NCBI GenBank assembly: GCA_047967505.1 | Contig: CM106539.1 | Length of the DNA stretch: 64,000 nucleotides | Reading direction: 5' to 3' (one strand) | Source of the DNA: Dipteris shenzhenensis | Lineage: Eukaryota; Polypodiophyta; Polypodiopsida; Gleicheniales | In this document: positions 21,347-32,625 of the stretch, one piece after another | How positions within the stretch are numbered: position 1 is the stretch's first letter | How the letters are laid out: each line of letters opens with the position of its first letter | Program-made: the position numbers and the translations under genes | The notes under the pieces: generated by a model | Seen by the model: the letters and a program-made list of their open reading frames with translations, nothing else | Told to the model about the DNA's origin: nothing | Databases searched by the model: none

Positions 21347-21530
21347 CTCGGGGGGGTCACTCATCATATGTAACCCTATCACTTGAGTTCAAGAGATGGG
21401 TTTTTATTAATTCCATTACTTACATATTTATATATACATAAGGAATTGAATTAATTCCCAAAGGTTAATATACAAAAGGGTGTTTTATATTAAAAAAGTT
21501 TCAGAAGCTCCACTGCATGCAACATGAAAC
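21347..21530. mobile_element. Second, truncated copy of the GGGGGGGTCACT inverted-repeat element
   Basis: Begins CTCGGGGGGGTCACTCATCA and matches the first 40 bases of the element at 29450 almost exactly, then weakly to about 21530. No opposite-orientation terminus (AGTGACCCCCCCGAG) follows before the gypsy LTR at 21947, so this copy lacks its right end. Confidence 0.65.
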
Positions 21531-21946
21531 ATGGACATTTGGGTTGAGTGATTTATGTTTAAGGATCTACAATTCCACTAGCTTTCAGCATAACTTTGAC
21601 TATCTAGTGATACTGACCATAGTTTTTCATCTTTCTCTATCTGTTAAGGTTGATACTTCTTAGGAGATAATGGAAAAACTATTATACTCTACTACTCAAA
21701 TGTATTAAGCATTCTTGTGAATAAGTATGAGAACTTGGTGGCATGCGAAGTATTCCACACTACTAAAATCTATCATGCTAGGTGTGACTGTGGCTTGGCA
21801 AATAATAATTATAATTATAATAATATTTTTGCAAGTTGAGGCAGCCTTATTAAGCTCATTGGCCTTTCAAGAGAATTGGAAGAAAAATTAGGGCCTTCTA
21901 TAGAAGGCCAGTTTTAACATTCAAAAAGATAGGCTTCTAGAGAAGT
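21531..21946. other. No recognisable gene
   Basis: Unique AT-rich sequence. CACTACTAAAAT at about 21762 looks superficially like a CACTA start but has no subterminal repeats. The segment ends where similarity to the gypsy LTR begins. Confidence 0.5.
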
Positions 21947-22728
21947 ATGTGCCACCCCTCCACCTAGGCTGCATTTAGTGAGATATGGCTCAAAGTCCAT
22001 GGGAGAAGTAATATAAAATAGGTGGAGATGGATATAATATTGGGTTATTCAGTCCATATAGGATAGGCCCATGTGGGGGAGGTATAGAAGGTCCAAGAGA
22101 GCAAGTTAAATAATGGGGAAAGTAGGATGAGGTGGCAAGATTCCTTGTGCCAACCCTCCACTTGTCCTCCTAGAGGTTTGAACATATTATAAAATTGGGA
22201 AGAGACCAAGGGAGTATCATAGACTTGAGATATGGGGCTTGACTTATGTGGAAAATTGAGGCAAAGGATTGTCGCACACAATTGAGAGTGCATAACCGCC
22301 TAGCCCACATGGGAGACTTTTCCACACACACCATGCATGTGGGGGGATGCATTAATTGGGAGAGACCCTCTCTTTTGGCTATAAAAGGAGGGGGCTATTC
22401 CTTGATGAGACACGCTCATTCTTGTAAAGCCACCTAGCTAGTACTTTGATATTTCCCTCTCATCCTTTCTTTCAAACTCCTTTCAAATAAATCATGGTCC
22501 TCTTCCCTTGATGTCTCCATCTTTACATTCCTCCTCCCATCATGTACATGCTTCTCGTCCCCCTCTCCCTTTTCCCTTGTGCCATAGTCTCCCTCTTCAT
22601 TCCCTCCCCTTCTAATCCCATTTCCCCTCCCATGATAATGTTTCGCCCTCACGTTCTCCTTTCCTCTATGGCCCTTGAGTGTCGCCATGCTTAGTGTCTA
22701 GCCTCTTGTTTTGATTTCTTTTCCGGCA
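21947..22728 (+). mobile_element. 5' LTR (truncated) of Athila-like gypsy element 1
   Basis: Matches the 3' LTR at 28469-29448 from that LTR's position of about 225 onward, starting ATGTGCCACCCCTCCACCTA. The first 220 bases are missing and replaced by unrelated sequence. The inner end is TTTTCCGGCA at 22719-22728, followed eight bases later by the primer site. A third copy of this LTR is on the minus strand at 33732-34725. Confidence 0.85.
22379..22388 (+). promoter_or_regulatory. LTR TATA box
   Basis: CTATAAAAGG is conserved at this place in all three LTRs (also 29110-29119, and 34059-34068 on the minus strand). It is followed by a GACACGCTCATTCTTGTAAAG block in each. This is the expected core promoter of the element. 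Confidence 0.7.
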
Positions 22729-22736
22729 AATAGAAC

Positions 22737-22754
22737 TGGTGTGGCTGTTGGGAT
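22737..22754 (+). other. Primer-binding site of gypsy element 1
   Basis: TGGTGTGGCTGTTGGGAT follows the LTR end by eight bases. It has the layout of Athila/Tat-type primer sites (TGGCG----TGCCGGGGA) rather than tRNA-Met. The minus-strand copy has the same sequence with small changes (complement CCACACCA at 33716-33723). The tRNA identity is not certain. Confidence 0.55.
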
Positions 22755-23832
22755 CGAAATCTCCACAGTTAGTGGTATGAAATCTGTTACTCCTATGACT
22801 GGGTGCAGCACTGCGACCTCTTCCCTGCACAGTTCTCTTCTTTTGCGCCTCTAAACTGTGTGCCTCCCTATCTCTACGGCTGCAAAACCTCCCCACTTCT
22901 GCACTTTCAATCTGCCTGCTTTCTGCTCATGGTTCCTATGTGTATTCTGGCTGGCGAATCTTCTGCTTGTACCGGTCGCATCTGCAGAACTGTATCATCT
23001 GTGCTCCTTCAGAGTTCCTGTGTACGCATTCGATTCACGCATCTACTGTGTTCACCCGCGTGACAGTTTTCTAGGCTCTTGCATCTTCAGTTTTCTTTCT
23101 TTGCGTGTCTATTGTGTTCACCTGCGCGACAGTTTTCTGGGCTGCTATGTTTTCTGGTCGTGGACAGTTTTCTGAGTTTCTGCAAAACTGTAACAGCAGA
23201 TCCCACACCCCCCTCTCTCTTCTCTTTCTCTTCTCCCTTTCCTCTCCTCTCTTTTTATTAAAGAGTAGGATTTGAACCCAAGACCTCCCCCTTCACAAAA
23301 GGGAGACTTATCATTGGGCCAACAAGTTGGAAGTGATGAAAATGTAATGATTTCTAATATATTGAAATCTCGAGAATTGTAACTCTCTAACCATGGGGAG
23401 TTTACTCTTGCTGTAAAAAGCAAAAGTACTTCATTTTATGTGCTCTATTCGCATCTCCTGCTAGATCGCCGATTCGAAACTTCTCCTAGTCCACTTCATG
23501 GACGCACGCCACACGAGGAGGGTGGATATTTATGTCACTTCTTGACGCGTTTAAGGATTTAGTGCCTGGTCCTCCGCACCTTACGGCTACCAATGCATGA
23601 GATCTCTTCCTTGATCTTCATGTCGACCTTCAACGGTTGATTGTCCAGTGCATTGTTCAAGGAGATGACAGGTGGAATGATACACCGTGGATGATTCATG
23701 GTAAAGAACTACTGATACGCTGGGAGAACTTTGATTTTACTTCTACTCATTGTGCAGTGATTGAACTACTTGCTACTTCAGAGGTAAGTAAAACATGGCT
23801 CGTCTTGCCTCTCTCTTTTTCATCTTCCAAGC
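22755..23832 (+). other. 5' leader of gypsy element 1
   Basis: Untranslated leader between primer site and gag, shared with the minus copy at about 31.33-33.72 kb. It contains iterated TTCTGG-CT-CTG-GTC phrases with TGTGTTCAC-CGCG-GACAGTTTTC at 23050-23170, a pyrimidine run at 23210-23260, and an antisense SINE head. No supported coding. Confidence 0.65.
23259..23330 (-). mobile_element. tRNA-derived SINE head inside the gypsy leader
   Basis: On the minus strand the segment reads TTGGCCCAATGATAAGTC (A-box-like) and, about 32 bases later, TTGGGTTCAAATCC (B box GGTTCAAATCC at 23269-23279). It then continues into AAAGAGAGGAGAGG-type sequence. A and B boxes at tRNA spacing define a pol III promoter as in plant SINEs. 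The same sequence in the same place is in the minus-strand gypsy copy, so the insertion predates both. Confidence 0.7.
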
Positions 23833-24887
23833 ATGGTTGACATTCCCGTGTTTTATGGACGGGTGGAAGAAAATCCAAATGAGTATCTTGTGGCCTTCAA
23901 GCATCATTGTGTTTCTCTCAACTTTCTTACTGAAGACAGATGGCTGTTGGTTCTTCCCACATTTCTAGAGGTTTGGCTCAAGTCTGGTATGAGAAGCAGG
24001 TCGAAGACATTCGCCAAGGCTGACCAAGATTGACAGCAGTGATGATTGAGTATTTCGGCAAAGAAGAGGAGTTGGAGAATGTGTACCTACAGGTGGCAAA
24101 CTTGAAGCAGTCAGAAGGTGAGACAGCGCGTCGATATGTGGATCGAGCGGGCGTGCTCCTGGACCACGTTAATTGCCACATAGGGGACAATGCCAAATTT
24201 CGAGCTGGAATGACTCAGCATGTGTTGGGCTACCTTGTAGCAGGAGCAAGTGATGAATTTCGCCTCAAGCTTATATGGGAGAATCCAGAAACTATGGTGC
24301 TAGCACATGAGATTGCTCAAAAGTTTGATAAAGTTCAGTCTGTCCCCGCTTCAAAGAAGACGATTGTCCCTCCGCAACCCCCTCAATTCTTGCAACAACA
24401 ACCTAAGGGGTCTAACTTAGGGGCATACCCCCACCCCTCATCAGGGATGTATCCACCGCCTCCACCTCAAATGTATGGTCCTCCCTTAGATGCTTACCCT
24501 CAACAAGGTGTATATTCTCACCCTCCGCCTCGAAGATTTCCCCAGCCTCACCCACGAGCCCCCCTCCTTTCTACTCCCTCGGCCCCTCCAACTAAAGAGG
24601 CCCCCCCTGCAATAGAACTCGGAGTCAATGACCTAGCCAAGGGCCTGAATGGTCTTCGGCTCGAGATGGTGGGCATCAGAAATCAAGCCAACCGCCCTCC
24701 AAGAGACCGTGCTAATGTTGTATGCTACGAGTGCCACCAGAAGGGTCATTATCGCACGGAATGCCCCAATATTCCAAGGGTGAATCTTCTAAGTGAATCT
24801 GGCACTGAGGATTCTGATGTAGAGATCCTTGACCTCAAGAAAAGAAGTCGTACCACCTCGGACCCCTCTCCAACCAAGCCGCCCTAG
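23833..24887 (+). pseudogene. Gypsy element 1 gag
   Basis: Capsid/nucleocapsid polyprotein that packages element RNA. The ATG at 23833 begins MVDIPVFYGRVEENPNEYL; a shift near 23990-24030 breaks the frame, which the minus copy keeps open. From 24030 the frame is open for 285 codons: a helical capsid-like part, a Pro/Gln-rich linker (about residues 105-190 of that stretch), then a CCHC zinc knuckle CYECHQKGHYRTEC at 24723-24764. The frame ends at 24885-24887. Its last 59 bases overlap the start of the next open frame, which lies in the +1 frame; the same arrangement is seen in the minus copy. Non-functional as it stands. Confidence 0.88.
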
Positions 24888-27800
24888 GAAGAAGGTGTCC
24901 TTCTCAGAGCCCTCAGATGCTGAGATGGCAGATCCACCAACAGAGAAGACTAAAAGATCTCGCAGGAGTAAGTGGTCACCCTCGGATTTTCCCATCGGCT
25001 CAGGGCAAGAGAACTATTCGGTCGTTCGAGACCTTGCTCATCGGTCTTTGAGCATCACGCTCCCTCAACTAATAGCATTAAGCCCTAAGGTGAGACGTGA
25101 GCTGTAGCAAGGGCTCTCAACAAGGAGGAACAAGAAAAAGGGAAAGGCAAGAGAGGTATCTTCTATCTCTAAAGAAATTGATCAGCACCCACATACAGTC
25201 GATGTCATCATAGATAATTGCCGTGCCAAAAATGTGTGTGTTGATGGGGGAGCTGCATGTATATCATGGTGCCCCGAATCATGAAGAAATTGAATTTGAA
25301 ATGTACAAGACGTTCCTCCACTCGAATCAAGGTAGCTGATGGTCGACGACTCGCCACCCTGGAAGTCATTGAGGATTTGCCCATCACTGTCAATGGGTTG
25401 ACCACCACTATCAATTTCTATGTAGTGGACATTGAAGATATAGGCAGGAGTTACCCAACCATACTCGGGAGACCATGGTTGAGAAAGAGTGATGCAGTCA
25501 ACTATTGGAAGACAGGACATATGTCTTTTGGTGCTTCTAAGGAGAAGATCCCAGTGCAACCCAGTGCCACGGAACCAAAAGAAGAAGAGGAGCAAGACAG
25601 TGATACTCTCTCATCCTTGGTGTCTGAATCAATGGAAGAATCAAACAGGGGGGAGGAGTTCTCAGAGGAGGAAGTTTACATGATGGGGGTGTCTCCAACC
25701 CCACCACATGTAGAAAAGGTAATAGCTAGTCCTCAACAGCTTGAATCTATGCTTTCCCCAGACCTCACTCCAAGTGAGAAAGACGAGTTCCTAGAAATGT
25801 TCAAAGATTTCCCTGACCTCTTTGCAACTAGCTACCACCACCTTCGCCATGTGACTACCATAGAGCACAAGATAGAGCTGAATCCTGATGCGAAGCCTGT
25901 GGCTCAGAAGTATCGGAGATTAGGGCCCCTGCAGACCGATGCTTTGCGCTCGGAGTTGCATAAGCTTGTAGAAGCTAGGTTTATTGTTCCAGTTCACAAT
26001 ACCGAATGGGTTTCACCAGTGGTAGTCACCCCAAAGAAAAACAACAAGTGGCGGGTCTGCATCGACTATAAGAAACTTAATGCAGCCACCAAGAGGGACC
26101 ATCATCCTCTTCCCTTTTAAGACCTCATTCTTGAGAAGGTAAGTGGTCATGAGATGTATACTTTCTGTGATGGTTACTCTGGGTTTTATCAAATCAAAAT
26201 TGCTGAAGAAGATGTGCTTAAAACCACATTTGCCACACCCTGGGGGACATTTGCATTCAAAGTAATGCCATTTGGCCTCACCAATGCTCCTGCTACCTTT
26301 CAAAGGTTTATGTAGATGGTGTTTTGCTCCTTATCTGGGGGATTTCTTGGAGGTGTTTTTAGATGATTTTTGTATATTCTCGTCACATAAGGAGCACGTC
26401 ATGAAGTTTAGATTAGCCTTCCAAAGGGTCAATGATGCAAATGGCAGTCTCAACCCTAAGAAATGCATCATTGGAGCCACTCAAGGGAGGTTACTGGGAC
26501 ATATTGTCTCATCCAAGGGCATCAAGCCTGACCCCAAGAAGGTAGAAGCCATCCTCAAGCTCTCCCCACAACAACCAAACATCAGGTATGCTCATTTGTC
26601 AATCTAGCAGGAAACTATCGCCGCTTCATTGATTAATATGCTACTTTGACACGACCCATGATTATGCTATTAAAAGATGGGGTTGATTTCTCTTGGGATG
26701 AGGATTGTGACCATGGGTTTGCACAAATCAAGAATGCTCTGGCTTCAGAACCCATTCTATGCGCAATCCAAATTCGTTAAAGACTTTCTATATCAATCCT
26801 GAATTTGGTGAGCACACTCTGGCAAGTATTCTTCTCCAGCAAGGGGAGGATCACTTCATGTATCCCATTCGATTTGCTTCTCGACAATTGCTTGACACTG
26901 AGCGACACTATTCACAGGCTGACAAGCATGCCTTGTCTTTGGTGTTTTGCATTGAGAAATTTAAGCATTATGTGGCTAGAAAGTCCTTCATTATACTCAC
27001 TAGCACTGGTCTTGCAAAGTAGGTTCTTCAATCACCCAATCCCATGGGCCGGTTGGCCAAATGGTTGGCAGTTCTACAAGAATATGATTTTTCTTTCAAA
27101 ATTGTAAAAGGGGGTTGTTCCAACTTGAAGAATGCTTTGATTGATTTAGAGGAGTGCCTTGATGTAACCCTTGTAGCGGCCATAGAAGTTGGGGATCCAT
27201 GGTATGGTGGTATCTACAGGTTTCTGACTGCTTTCTCCTTTCCTCCAAAAAGTACTAGTTATGAGAGAAAAAATATCTGCAGAGATAGTAGGCACTACGC
27301 CCTCCTTGATGGGGTGTTGTACCATCAAGGCATGGATGGGGTACTAAGACGGGGGCCATTGATGCAGATGAAGTGCCTAAGGTATTGAAGCATTATCATG
27401 ATGGATTTTGTGGAGGCCACTATGCCAGTGACTATACAGCTAGAAAGATTTTAAATGCTGGATACTATTGGCCGACCTTGTTTAAGGATGTCACTTTATA
27501 TTGCAAAACCTGTGAGGGCAACATCACCCAGTGATGTCCATCCATCTGTTTCAGAAGTGGGGAATAGATTTTGTCAGGCCCTTGCCCATGACTGCCTGCA
27601 AAAAGAAGTATCTTTTGGTAGCCACTCAGTATGTCACTAAGTGGGCTGAAGCTATCGCCCTCCCCGCTGCAAATGGTAAGGTAGTTTCGAATTTCATATT
27701 TGAACGTATCTGCACAAGGTTTGGGACATCCATGGAGATTCTCTGACCATGGGAGTCCATTCTTAAATGAAGCAGTGGAGTTACTCATGGATCGCATGGG

Positions 27801-28350
27801 TATTGATCATCACACTTCTAGCATCTATTATCCAGCATCCATGGGTCAAACAAAGCGGACCAATGGCCTCCTTTGTAAAACCATGGGAAAAATGGCCACA
27901 GGGAACAGGAGCCAATGGGATCAGAAGGTCACTGAAGCCATGTGGGCTTACAACATCACTCATAAAACGTCTACAGGTCACACTCCTTTTGAGTTGGTGT
28001 ATGGTACTGAGGCAGTTTTACCACTAGAGATAGAGATTCCGGCCTTGAGATTGGCACAGGAACAGAGGACGACAGAAGATGAACATCTAGAGGCCAGATT
28101 GGTACAACTTGAGAAGTTAGATGAAACTCGATGCCTTGCACTACACCAAACAGAGATACAAAAAAATCGACAAAAGGGCCCACTTGGATGCTAAGATTCG
28201 CAAGGGATGGGAAAGACGCTTTGCTGAGGGGGATGTTGTGCTATGCTTTGATAACAAATTGGACCACCAAATGGATAATAAGTTTCTGCCACTGTGGACT
28301 GGTCCATACAAAGTCATCAAGGAACGTAGCAATGGGTCTGTACAAGTTTA
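24829..28350 (+). pseudogene. Gypsy element 1 pol (PR-RT-RNase H-IN), multiply broken
   Basis: Order is protease, reverse transcriptase, RNase H, integrase, so Ty3/gypsy. PR is VCVDGGAAC near 25230-25260, with a one-base deletion relative to the minus copy. RT includes WRVCIDYKKLNAATKRDHHP and FLDDF (26356-26370), the YxDD box; the KLNAATKRDHHPLPF form is closest to Athila elements. RNase H follows with ERHYSQADKHALSLVF near 26900. IN has an HHCC finger (about 27390-27513) and core Asp residues in GIDFVRPLPM and DHGSPFLNE. The third catalytic residue, usually Glu, is Lys in GQTKRTNG (about 27845). GPYKVIKERSNGS marks the C-terminal GPY module. Stops at 26118 and about 26312, and several shifts, inactivate it. 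Confidence 0.9.
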
Positions 28351-28456
28351 GAAGCTGCACGAACCATATGGTAAGAAGGTGATCAACAAGCATTACCTCA
28401 AGCCTTTCTTTGTGCGTGATGGACCCAGGCATGGAAATGCTATGCATTCCCTGCCT

Positions 28457-28468
28457 AGGGGGGGGAAC
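28457..28468 (+). other. Polypurine tract
   Basis: AGGGGGGGGAAC immediately precedes the 3' LTR start TGTTATGG, the expected plus-strand primer for reverse transcription. Confidence 0.85.
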
Positions 28469-29448
28469 TGTTATGGATAAAATTGTCGAAGGAAAAAGGC
28501 ATTAATATGTGTGTGTGTTTGTATGTGTGGCAATGGTATAATAAAATATGGTGTGCATAGGGCCCAAGGTTGAGGTGGCAGGGCATGACCATGTGCCACC
28601 CTTCCACGTAAGAGGACCCATAAGGTGTGTTGTACATAATCCATGGTAGTAATATTATAAAATGTAAGGTGGCATGGCTCCTCCATGTGCCACCCCTCCA
28701 CCTAGGCTGCATTTAGTGAGATATGGCTCAAAGTCCATGGGAGAAGTAATATAAAATAGGTGGAGATTGATATTATATTGGGTTATTCCCTCCATATAGG
28801 ATAGGCCCATGTGGGGGAGGTATAGAAGGTCCAAGAGAGCAAGTTAAATAATGGGGAAAGTAGGATGAGGTGGCAAGATTCCTTGTGCCAACCCTCCACT
28901 TGTCCTCCTAGAGGTTTGAACATATTATAAAATTGGGAAGAGACCAAGGGAGTATCATAGAATTGAGATATGGGGCTTGATTTAAAATGGAGGCAAAGGG
29001 TTGTTGCACACAATTGAGAGTGCGTAACTGCCTAGCCCACATGGGAGACTCTTCCACATCCACCATGCATGTGGGGGATGCATTAATTGGGAGAGACCCC
29101 CTCTTTTGGCTATAAAAGGAAGGGGCTATTCCTTAATGAGACACGCTCATTCTTGTAAAGCCACCTAGCTAGTACTTTGATATTTCCCTCTCATCCTTTC
29201 TTTCAAATAAATCATGGTCTTCTTCCCTTGATGTCTCCATCTTTACATTCCTCCTCCCATCATGTACATGCTTCTCATCCCCCTCTCCCTTTTCCCTTGT
29301 GCCATAGTCTCCCTCTTCATTCCCTACCCTTCTAATCCCATTTCCCCTCCCATGATAATGTTTCACCCTCACGTTCTCCTTTCCTCTATGGCCCTTGAGC
29401 ATTGCCATGCTTAGTGTCTACCCTCTTGTTTTGATTTCTTTTCTGGCA
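28469..29448 (+). mobile_element. 3' LTR of gypsy element 1
   Basis: Starts TGTTATGGATAAAATTGTCG after the polypurine tract and ends TTTTCTGGCA, about 980 bp. Contains an internal near-repeat (CATGTGCCACCCTTCCACGT and CATGTGCCACCCCTCCACCT) and the TATA box at 29110. Directly followed by the inverted-repeat element at 29450. No target-site duplication can be checked because the 5' LTR is truncated. Confidence 0.88.
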
Positions 29449-29449
29449 A

Positions 29450-29695
29450 CTCGGGGGGGTCACTCATCATATGTAACCCTATCACGTGAGTTCAACAGAA
29501 GGATATTTTTTATTTCTAAAATTTACAAAAATAAATATACATAAGGGACTATTTAAAATAGTTTTGGAAAAAATTTACAGATTTGTATAGAAAAGGGGTA
29601 CATTTTATTAATGAAAAATTTACAGAAAAGGGATTTTAGAAATATGCCTTGAATGCACGTGGTATAGAGGGTTTATACATAGTGACCCCCCCGAG
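29450..29695. mobile_element. 246-bp inverted-repeat element (MITE-like)
   Basis: Left end CTCGGGGGGGTCACT; right end AGTGACCCCCCCGAG, its exact reverse complement. Similarity between ends extends inwards for about 45 bases with small gaps (ATGTAACCCT--CACGTGAGTTC against ATAAACCCT--CACGTGCATTC). The middle is AT-rich and non-coding. It sits exactly between the plus gypsy 3' LTR and the broken protease of the minus gypsy copy. No clear target duplication was seen, so superfamily is open. Confidence 0.75.
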
Positions 29696-31327
29696 TGTGG
29701 CAAACAGTAACTCCTACATGTATCTTCAATGTCCACTACATAGAAATTGACGGTGGTGGTCAACCCATTGACAGTGATGGGAAAATCCTCAATGACTCCC
29801 AGGGTGGCGAGTCGTCGACCATCTGGTACCTTGATTCGAGTGGAGGAATGCCTTGTACATTTCAAATTCAATTTCTTCATGATTCGGGGCACCATGATAT
29901 TACATGCAGCTCCCCCATCAACACACACATTTTTGACACAGCAATTCTCTATGATGACATCGACTGTGTGTGGGTGCCGATCAATTTCTTTAGAGATAGA
30001 AGATACCTCTCATACCTTTCCCTTTTTCTTGCTCCTCCTTGTTGAGAGCCCTTGTTGTAGCTCACATCTCATCTTAGGGCTTAATGCTATTAGTTGAGGG
30101 AGCGTGATGTTTAAAGAACGATGGGCAAGGTCCTGAACGACTAAATAGTCTTCTTGCCCCAAGCCGATGGGAAAATCTGAGGTTGACCACTTACTCCTGT
30201 AGGATCTTTTAGTCTTCATTGTTGGTGGGTCTGCTATCTCAGCATCTGAGGGCTCTGAGAAGGACACCTTGTTCCTGGGGTGGCCCGTTTGGAGAGGGGT
30301 CCGAGGTGGTACAACTTCTTTTCCCAAGGTCAAGGATCTTTACGTCAAAATCCTCAGTGCCTGATTCACTTAGAAGATTCACCCTTGGAATATTGGGACA
30401 TTCCGTGCAATAATGACCCTTCTGGTGGCACTTGTAGCATACAACATTAGTACGGTCTCTTGGAGGGCGGTTGGCTTGATTTCTGATGCCCACCATCTCA
30501 AGCCGAAGATCCATTCAGGGCCTTGGCTAGGTCATTGGCTTTAGGTTTTGTTGCAGGGGGGACCTCTTTAGCTAGAGGGGCCGAGGGAGTAGAAAGGAGG
30601 GGGGCTTGTGGGCGAGGCTGGGGAAATCTTTGAGGCAGAGGGTGAGAATATACAACTTGTTGAAAGCATCTAAGGGAGGACCATACATTTGAGGTGGAGG
30701 TGGTGGATACATCCCTGATAAGGGGTGGGGGTATGCCCCTGAGTTAGACCCCCCAGGTCATTGTTGCAGGAATTGATGGGGTTGCGGAGGGACAATCGTC
30801 TTCTTTGAAGCGGGGCCAGACTGAGCTTTATCAAACTTTTGAGCAATATCATGTGCTAGTGCCATAGTTTTTGGATTCTCCCATTTAAGCTTGAGGCAAA
30901 ATTCGTCACTTGCTCCTGCTACAAGGTAGCCCAACGCATGCTGAGTCATTCGAGCTCAAAATCCGGCACTGTCCTCCTGTGTGGCAATTAAACGATTCAG
31001 GAGCACAGCCGCTCGATCCACATATCAACGCGCCCTCTCACCTTCTGACTGCTTGAAGTCTGCCACCTTCAGGTACACATTCTCCGGCTCCTCTTCTTTG
31101 CCGAAATACTCAATCATCACTGCTGTCAACCTTGGCCAGCTTTGGCGAACATCTTCGGCCTGCTTCTCATACCACACTTGAGCCAAACCCTCTAGAAATG
31201 TGGGAAGAACCAACAGCCATCTGTCTTCAGTAAGAAAGTTGAGAGAAACACAACAGCGCTTGAAGGACACAAGATACTCATTTGGATTCTCTTCCACCCA
31301 TCCACAAAACACGGGAGTGTCAGCCAT
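29696..31327 (-). pseudogene. Gypsy element 2 gag and protease start (minus-strand copy)
   Basis: Same family as element 1, reverse orientation. The gag ATG at 31327 begins MADTPVFCGWVEENPNEYLV; the zinc knuckle CYKCHQKGHYCTEC is at 30398-30439. The gag frame is interrupted near 31025 and 30700. From about 30333 the next frame (+1 relative to gag) runs through a Lys/Arg-rich linker with stops into VDGGAACNIMVP at about 29890-29925. The element stops in the protease at about 29700, where DIEDTCRSY is followed by the inverted-repeat element. RT, RNase H, IN and 3' LTR are absent. Confidence 0.87.
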
Positions 31328-31379
31328 GCTTGGAAGATGGAAAAGAGAGAGGCAAGACGAGGCTTATCTATGGACAAAC

Positions 31380-32625
31380 AATAGAAAGAGGAAGCTTGAA
31401 CTGAAAATCGAGTGAAGATACATCCACAAAGCACACATAGGCAGGGTAGGGTGTGACTGGTGTATTGTGAAATACTACACGGGAAGAATCTTCAGCATAG
31501 AATAGCACATAGACAATCTTAAAAGGACCAACCCTCATGATATCACATCCATCTTTACAAGCGAGGGTTAGAGACATGGCGCTGCATGAGGTTGCTCATC
31601 AAGGCAAACAAGAATGCCATGACAAATGTCAACAGTTGGAGAGCTTGCACATCACCTTCAGCTTCTTCCAGTTCTTGTAGTCGCCATGCTATTTCTTCAA
31701 GGGGTGTGCGGTCTAGCATCCTTCTTTTGAGCAATGTCCTTGAGGACCTTCTTGATGATCTTCCGAAGTCGGTAAACTCGTATCAAATATGCCCAACACT
31801 TAGTTTCATGATGACCACAACCTTTGCATTCCTTACAAATAATCACCCTCCTTCGTGGCTTGTGGCTTTGTTGGGGTAATGCTTCCACTCGCGTCATGCG
31901 TGATTGAAGTACAAGCTTCACGTGCCAAGAAATCAGAAACTAGATTTTGAGCTCGAGGGATATGCTGAATTTTTACCTCTTCAAATTGGTTGCAAAGTTC
32001 CAATGCTTGATGTTGTGGAACCAAGCCTTTGCTCAGCACCTTCCACCTTCCACTAACTTGTTCACACACTAGTTGAGAATCTCCTTGCACCTCAAGTTGC
32101 TTGATGTGATGCTCTTGTGCCTTTTGTAGCCCAAAAATGAGCGCCAAGTACTCAGCTTGATTGCAAGTACTTGCAGGTGCAGACTTGCTATAACAATACT
32201 CCTCACCACCCGGTGAAGTGAGCTTCACACCCATGCCAACAGCCTTTGGTCGAAGGTTTGTAACCTCCATCAAATTGAAGGATCCAAGATGTCATCACAC
32301 CAAGACTAAAATTCGGACATCCCAAGTTTCTCGGTAGTCCAAGATAGGTAGAAGGAGAGGGTGGGGAGAATTCAACACTTGAGCCAAACATTTAGTACCA
32401 AATAAACTTGCAATCCTTTGTTGATAGTTTATCTTTAGACCAAAAATAATTACAACTTGAAGCTCGAAATGAGGCACAAAATGTTGACTGGGTACAAATG
32501 GATTCCTTGGTCGAAACATTACCAACCATAGCCGAGGCCTAGAAACCTTTGTAGTGAGATTGAGAATAAACTAGACGAGCTTATCCACAGGACTTAACAT
32601 GGGGAGCATCCCACCCTTCGATGAA
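31380..32625 (-). pseudogene. RNase H plus zinc-knuckle module in the gypsy 2 leader
   Basis: Present only in the minus copy, between leader and gag. 32391-32203 includes LQFDGGYK with the first catalytic Asp. A shifted frame from 32273 gives CNQAEYLALIFGLQKAQEHH (Glu), LEVQGDSQLVCEQVSGRWKV (Asp) and HIPRAQNLVSDFLAREA (final Asp). This is the full D-E-D-D set of the plant RVT_3 RNase HI-like fold. Then, in another frame, comes CKECKGCGHHETKC (31820-31862), a CCHC knuckle, and a helical segment ending LLTFVMAFLFALMSNLM that could span a membrane. Either an extra ORF of this element lineage, lost in element 1, or a captured cellular gene. Frame changes show it is decayed. Confidence 0.7.

Noticed and set aside
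21762-21773. Second CACTA element start (CACTACTAAAAT)
   Set aside because: No subterminal repeat array or matching opposite end; a 12-base match is expected by chance.
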